DNA of 64,000 nt from Ardenticatenales bacterium (GTDB lineage Bacteria > Chloroflexota > Anaerolineae > Ardenticatenales > Ardenticatenaceae), in NCBI GenBank assembly GCA_020634795.1, contig JACKAZ010000006.1, forward strand, positions 202,077 to 266,076. Reading direction: 5' to 3'. Made by a program: the position numbers and the translations under genes. The first letter of the stretch is position 1, and each line of letters opens with the position of its first letter. This document shows positions 60,807 to 64,000 of this stretch, in pieces. Below the pieces are notes generated by a model. The model was not told where the DNA came from. It did not search any database and saw only the letters and a program-made list of their open reading frames with translations.

Positions 60807-61823
60807 CTACTCCTTGTCGTACGGCTGGCCGATGGCGGCGGGCGGGTGGGCGCGGCCCACAAAGCCAGCCAAGACAACGATGGTCAGGATATAGGGCAAC
60901 ATGCCGACGAACTGGTGCGGGATGGCATCGAAATTGCTGAACTGCGCTTGGGTTTGCAACGCATTGGCCAGGCCGAAGAGCAGGGCCGCGCCCCAGGCAC
61001 CGAGCGGCGTCCATTTGCCGAAGATCATCACCGCCAGCGCCACGAAACCCCGTCCGTTGGTCATCGCCCGCTCGAAGGAGCCGACCGCTTCCAGCGTCAG
61101 GTAGGCGCCCGCCAACCCCGCCAGCGCCCCGCCAAGCATCACGTTGATGTAGCGGGTGCGGATCACGTCGATGCCGACGGTGTCGGCGGCACGCGGGTGT
61201 TCGCCCACGGCGCGGGTGCGCAGCCCCCAAACGGTGCGGAAAAGCAGGATGTGGGTGACGATGACCAGAATGATGGAGAGATAGGTGATCGGCGGGTTGT
61301 TGAAGAGGACGGGGCCGATCAGCGGAATGTCGCTGAGAAGCGGGATGGCGACCGGCGTCAGCTTGCCCTGTGTCGTCAGCCCGGCCTGATAGAAGAAGCC
61401 GGTCAATTCCAATGCCAAAATGTTGATGATCGTCCCCGAAATGATCTGGTCCATCTTGATCGTGACCGAGAGGAAGGCGTGCAACAGCCCCGTCAGCACG
61501 CCCGACGCCACCCCCACCACCGTTGCCAGAAAGAGATTGGCGGTATAGACGTTGGTCAGGAAAGCGACAAAAGCCCCCACCAACATCATCCCCTCGATGC
61601 CGATGTTGATCACCCCGCTCCGTTCGCAGTAGAGGCCGGAGAGCGCCCCCAGCACCAACGGCGTCGCTTGGCGCAGCGCCGACGCCAAGATAGCCGTCGT
61701 GACCGCGGGGCGTGTGCCATAGAAATAAAAGGTCGCAATCACGGCGACGACGGCAACGATCCCCCAAATCAGATTGCTGGGCAGGGCGCGGCGTTGTTCA
61801 GCGACGAGGGTTGCTTGTGCCAT
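60807..61823 (-). CDS. BMP-type ABC importer permease
   Basis: A 338-residue branched-chain-type permease with eight or more helices (TPLVLGALSGLYCERSGVINIGIEGMMLVGAFVAFLT, then GGALAGLAGAYLTLEAVGSF and AVMIFGKWTPLGAWGAALLFGLANALQ). The ERSGVINIGIEGMML signature is typical of the NupP/NupQ group of nucleoside importers. It pairs with the next permease as a heterodimer. The leader carries repeats and CCGGAGCGACCC before the start. Confidence 0.92.
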   Translation of the reverse strand: MAQATLVAEQRRALPSNLIWGIVAVVAVIATFYFYGTRPAVTTAILASALRQATPLVLGALSGLYCERSGVINIGIEGMMLVGAFVAFLTNVYTANLFLATVVGVASGVLTGLLHAFLSVTIKMDQIISGTIINILALELTGFFYQAGLTTQGKLTPVAIPLLSDIPLIGPVLFNNPPITYLSIILVIVTHILLFRTVWGLRTRAVGEHPRAADTVGIDVIRTRYINVMLGGALAGLAGAYLTLEAVGSFERAMTNGRGFVALAVMIFGKWTPLGAWGAALLFGLANALQTQAQFSNFDAIPHQFVGMLPYILTIVVLAGFVGRAHPPAAIGQPYDKE

Positions 61824-61838
61824 GGGTCGCTCCGGGGC

Positions 61839-61898
61839 GAGTGGGTGAGTTTGGTGAGTTTGGTGAGTTTTGTGAGTTTTGTGAGTTTGATGAGTTGG
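61839..61898 (-). repeat. Leader repeat before the second permease
   Basis: Five or six units CTCA(C/T)(A/C)AAA in the sense orientation of the minus-strand permease gene. A partial inverted REP-like copy (61901-61934) lies directly upstream. Confidence 0.85.
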
Positions 61899-61900
61899 GA

Positions 61901-61934
61901 GCCTGCCCTGAGCGAAGCGTAGGGTTCTGCGTTA
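61901..61934 (-). repeat. REP-like element, partial copy 3
   Basis: On the minus strand AACGCAGAACCCTA and GCTTCGCTCAGGGCA match the copies at 41651-41720 and 43251-43308, again directly upstream of a leader-repeat tract. Confidence 0.6.
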
Positions 61935-61959
61935 CCTGCTCTGCGTTACCTGCTCTGCG

Positions 61960-63060
61960 TTAATTCCCCCATCCGGTCGAAAGGGTGATCTCTTCGCCGG
62001 GGGCGGGGGCACGCATGCGCAGCAGTTTGCGGACGATGATGGGCGCGGAGACGAAGAGCAGCGCCAAACCTTGCACGATGCCAACGATCTCGGCATCGAC
62101 CCCAACGAACTGCATCCGCGAGGCCCCGGCGCGCATCACGCCGAAGAGCAGCGCGGCCGGGACGACACCGAGCGGGTTGGTCGCCGCCAGCAGCGCGATG
62201 GTGATGCCATCGAAGCCGAGGCCGCTGTTGAAGCCGGGCTGATAGCGACCGATCAGTCCCAGCGACTCGACCGCGCCACCGAGACCCGCCATCATGCCGC
62301 TGAGCGCCATGGTGTAGATGATGCGCCAGTTGACGTTGATGCCCGCGTAGCGTGCCGCCGCTTGGTTCAGGCCGACGGTGCGAATCTCGAAGCCGGTGGT
62401 GGTGCGACGCAACATCCACCAGATCAGGATCGCGAGCAGGACGGCGATCAGCACCCCGCTGGGAATCGGGCCGATCAGCGGCAGTTCGGCAGAGGGGAGG
62501 ATCGCGGGGGTGCGGGCCACCACGTTGCCCGGCGTTGTATCTTTGAGCGGCCCGTTGGCCAGGTAGTCGGTCAGGTTGAGCGCCACGAAGTTGAGCATGA
62601 TCGTGGTGATGACCTCGTGCGCCCCCGTCCACGCCTTCAGCGCGCCCGGAATCGCGCCCCAGATCGCGCCCGCCAGCAGCCCCGCAAGGAGCGCCAGCGG
62701 CAGGTGGACGATCCAGGGTAAGCCTTCAAAGGCGAAGCCGACCCACGCCGACGCAATCGCGCCCAGCACGAGCTGTCCCTGCGCCCCGATGTTGAAGAGC
62801 CCGCCTTTGAAGGCGAAGGCCACCGCCAACCCGGAGAAGATCAACGGCGTCGCCTTCTCGAAGATGCGCTCCCAGCCCCGCGCCGACCCCATCGCGCCGG
62901 TGAACATGGCATTGTAGGCTTCGATGGGGTTGGCACCGGTGATCACGATGATCAGCGCGCCGACCGCCATCGCCAGCAGCACCGCAACCACGGGGATCAC
63001 CAATGCCCTTAGCGAGCGCATGAGGGGTGCGGCGACGGCGGGTTGAACATCCGTAGCCAT
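61960..63060 (-). CDS. BMP-type ABC importer permease
   Basis: A 366-residue permease, partner of the gene below it. Typical stretches are LALAMAVGALIIVITGANPIEAYNAMF-like N-terminal helices, AFKGGLFNIGAQGQLVLGAIASAW, and AWTGAHEVITTIMLNFVALNLTDYLANGPL. These match the larger NupP-type permease of nucleoside importers. The start at 63060 was chosen because GGAGGCTGAG precedes it; an upstream ATG at 63072 would overlap that site. It follows the receptor gene after a terminator-like hairpin. Confidence 0.93.
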   Translation of the reverse strand: MATDVQPAVAAPLMRSLRALVIPVVAVLLAMAVGALIIVITGANPIEAYNAMFTGAMGSARGWERIFEKATPLIFSGLAVAFAFKGGLFNIGAQGQLVLGAIASAWVGFAFEGLPWIVHLPLALLAGLLAGAIWGAIPGALKAWTGAHEVITTIMLNFVALNLTDYLANGPLKDTTPGNVVARTPAILPSAELPLIGPIPSGVLIAVLLAILIWWMLRRTTTGFEIRTVGLNQAAARYAGINVNWRIIYTMALSGMMAGLGGAVESLGLIGRYQPGFNSGLGFDGITIALLAATNPLGVVPAALLFGVMRAGASRMQFVGVDAEIVGIVQGLALLFVSAPIIVRKLLRMRAPAPGEEITLSTGWGN

Positions 63061-63103
63061 CTCAGCCTCCAAGGAGTGGGGTGAGTTTAGGAGTTAATGG
63101 GTT

Positions 63104-63168
63104 TGAGCGTTGAAAGACGAGGATGGGATTTTGGATCATCTAGCGCCATGTCGTTTGGTGCATGGTGC
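63104..63168. repeat. Dispersed 65-bp element, copy B
   Basis: GCGTTGAAAGACGAGG, TTGGATCATCTA, CCATGTCGTTTGGTGCATGG, closely matching 57496-57562. It lies 45-110 bases upstream of the permease start. Confidence 0.7.
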
Positions 63169-63211
63169 ATGGTGCATGGGCGACCGGTACTGTTTCAACG
63201 CTTCCCGTTCG

Positions 63212-63246
63212 AAGCTAAAAAGGGAGCCACCGACCGGGTGACTCCC
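63212..63246 (-). terminator. Terminator or attenuator after the receptor gene
   Basis: On the minus strand GGGAGTCACC and GGTGGCTCCC form a 10-bp stem with one G-T pair, followed by TTTTTAGC. Placed between the receptor and permease genes, it would let the receptor be made in excess. Confidence 0.82.
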
Positions 63247-63262
63247 TTCTGTTTCCACTGGA

Positions 63263-64000
63263 TCAGCCCGGTGCGTACCCAGTTTCGATCGAGCCGTCTT
63301 CCAGCCCCTGGTTGATCTCGTCGATCTTGTCCTTGACCTCTTGCGGCACATCGCCGTCGAAGTCGTGGAAGGGGGCAAGGCCCACGCCGCCGAAGAAGTT
63401 ACCGGCGGGGAATTCGCCATCCGCGGCCATCTGGATCAGATCCGCCACCCCCGGCGTGATCAGCTTCATGGCGCTGGAGACGAGGCAGGAATGGGCTTCC
63501 GGCACCGTTTCCCACTGATCGCTATCCACGCCGATGCAGTAGACACCGTCGTTGCTGGCGACTTCGATCAGCGCCCCGTTGCCCGTCTTACCGCCCGCGC
63601 CGAAGACCACATCCGCCCCCTGCGTCACGGCTTGCGCGGCGGTCGTGGCGCCCCATTCGGGGTCGGTGAAGGCCACGTCCATCCCACCCGGGTGGTAGGT
63701 CGAGATCACTTCGATGCCGGGGTTGATCGCCTTCGCGCCCGCTTCGTAGCCCTCTTTATAGGCAACGACTGGCGGCACCAAGTCGGTCCCGAGCACGGCC
63801 GCGATCTTGCCACTTTCGCTCAGGCTGGCGGCCAACGCACCGGCCAAGTAGCCCGCCCGATCCTCGTTGAAGACCAGCCCCGCCACATTATCGACCGGTT
63901 CGACCTGGAACTGGTCGACCCCGATGAACTTGACATCGGGATATTCCGCGGCGGCGGTCAGCGTTGCCTCACCCAACGCAAAGCCCACCGTGACGATCAC
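63263..64000 (-). CDS. BMP-family ABC importer substrate-binding protein (partial)
   Basis: The last 245 residues of a basic-membrane-protein-type receptor; the N-terminus and signal lie beyond the window edge. The fold is clear: VTVGFALGEATLTAAAEYPDVKFIGVDQ, NVAGLVFNEDRAGYLAGALAA, and GADVVFGAGGKTGNGALIEVA. BMP receptors studied so far bind nucleosides or related compounds. It is the first gene of the importer, with two permeases and an ATPase downstream. Confidence 0.93.
   Translation of the reverse strand: MIVTVGFALGEATLTAAAEYPDVKFIGVDQFQVEPVDNVAGLVFNEDRAGYLAGALAASLSESGKIAAVLGTDLVPPVVAYKEGYEAGAKAINPGIEVISTYHPGGMDVAFTDPEWGATTAAQAVTQGADVVFGAGGKTGNGALIEVASNDGVYCIGVDSDQWETVPEAHSCLVSSAMKLITPGVADLIQMAADGEFPAGNFFGGVGLAPFHDFDGDVPQEVKDKIDEINQGLEDGSIETGYAPG

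Overview
The window is GC-rich DNA that looks like a Chloroflexota chromosome (Anaerolineae/Caldilineae-like). This is inferred from gene content and style, not from a search: a MurF-alanine racemase fusion, WXG100 proteins without mycobacterial neighbours, BMP-type nucleoside transport, a PadR/HAAS pair, NarL-type two-component systems, and many short repeats between genes. No rRNA or tRNA gene was recognised. Most of the window is ordinary chromosome; the accessory parts are 16.0-26.5 kb and 49.2-50.8 kb.

Layout. 0-6.6 kb: end of a NarL-type two-component pair, DoxX protein, cytochrome c lipoprotein, a large secreted beta-propeller protein and a secreted nuclease. 6.9-10.8 kb: MutY, a HAD phosphatase and a COG4389 membrane protein. 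11.2-16.0 kb: an ABC importer operon (lipoprotein receptor, VOC protein, tiny membrane protein, ATPase) whose last gene fuses the permease to a MenA-type prenyltransferase. 16.0-26.5 kb: two WXG100 effector-type loci flanking rsgA. One effector gene is split by a 1,570-bp insertion sequence and is followed by three tandem near-identical lipoproteins. The other carries a C-terminal HExxH domain and is followed by a lipoprotein, a glycine-rich protein and two unknown genes, one frameshifted. 26.8-36.4 kb: serine hydrolase, PadR regulator and HAAS membrane protein, TypA, a pRiA4b ORF-3-like protein and MurF-Alr. 37-40.6 kb: an ABC exporter with its own two-component system. 40.9-49.2 kb: inositol monophosphatase, MBL hydrolase, GNAT, coiled-coil protein, a DprE1/DprE2-like pair and SelB. 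49.2-50.8 kb: a restriction-modification pair. 51.6-55.8 kb: type II NADH dehydrogenase, a small Pro-rich protein, isocitrate dehydrogenase and a lipoprotein. 55.9-64 kb: PucR regulator, a UbiA protein and a BMP-type ABC importer running off the window.

Three threads stand out. First, the transporter-prenyltransferase operon at 11-16 kb and the ndh gene at 51.6 kb share an 18-bp TTGTG...TCACAA palindrome placed just after the -10 box, which suggests one redox or CRP-type regulator controls both. Second, the WXG100 loci show recent change: IS insertion with a 6-bp target duplication, amplification of probable immunity lipoproteins, and a frameshift. Third, at least eight genes carry tandem CTCATCAAA-like repeats just upstream of the start codon, always in the sense orientation and often without a Shine-Dalgarno sequence; these may act as unstructured translation leaders.
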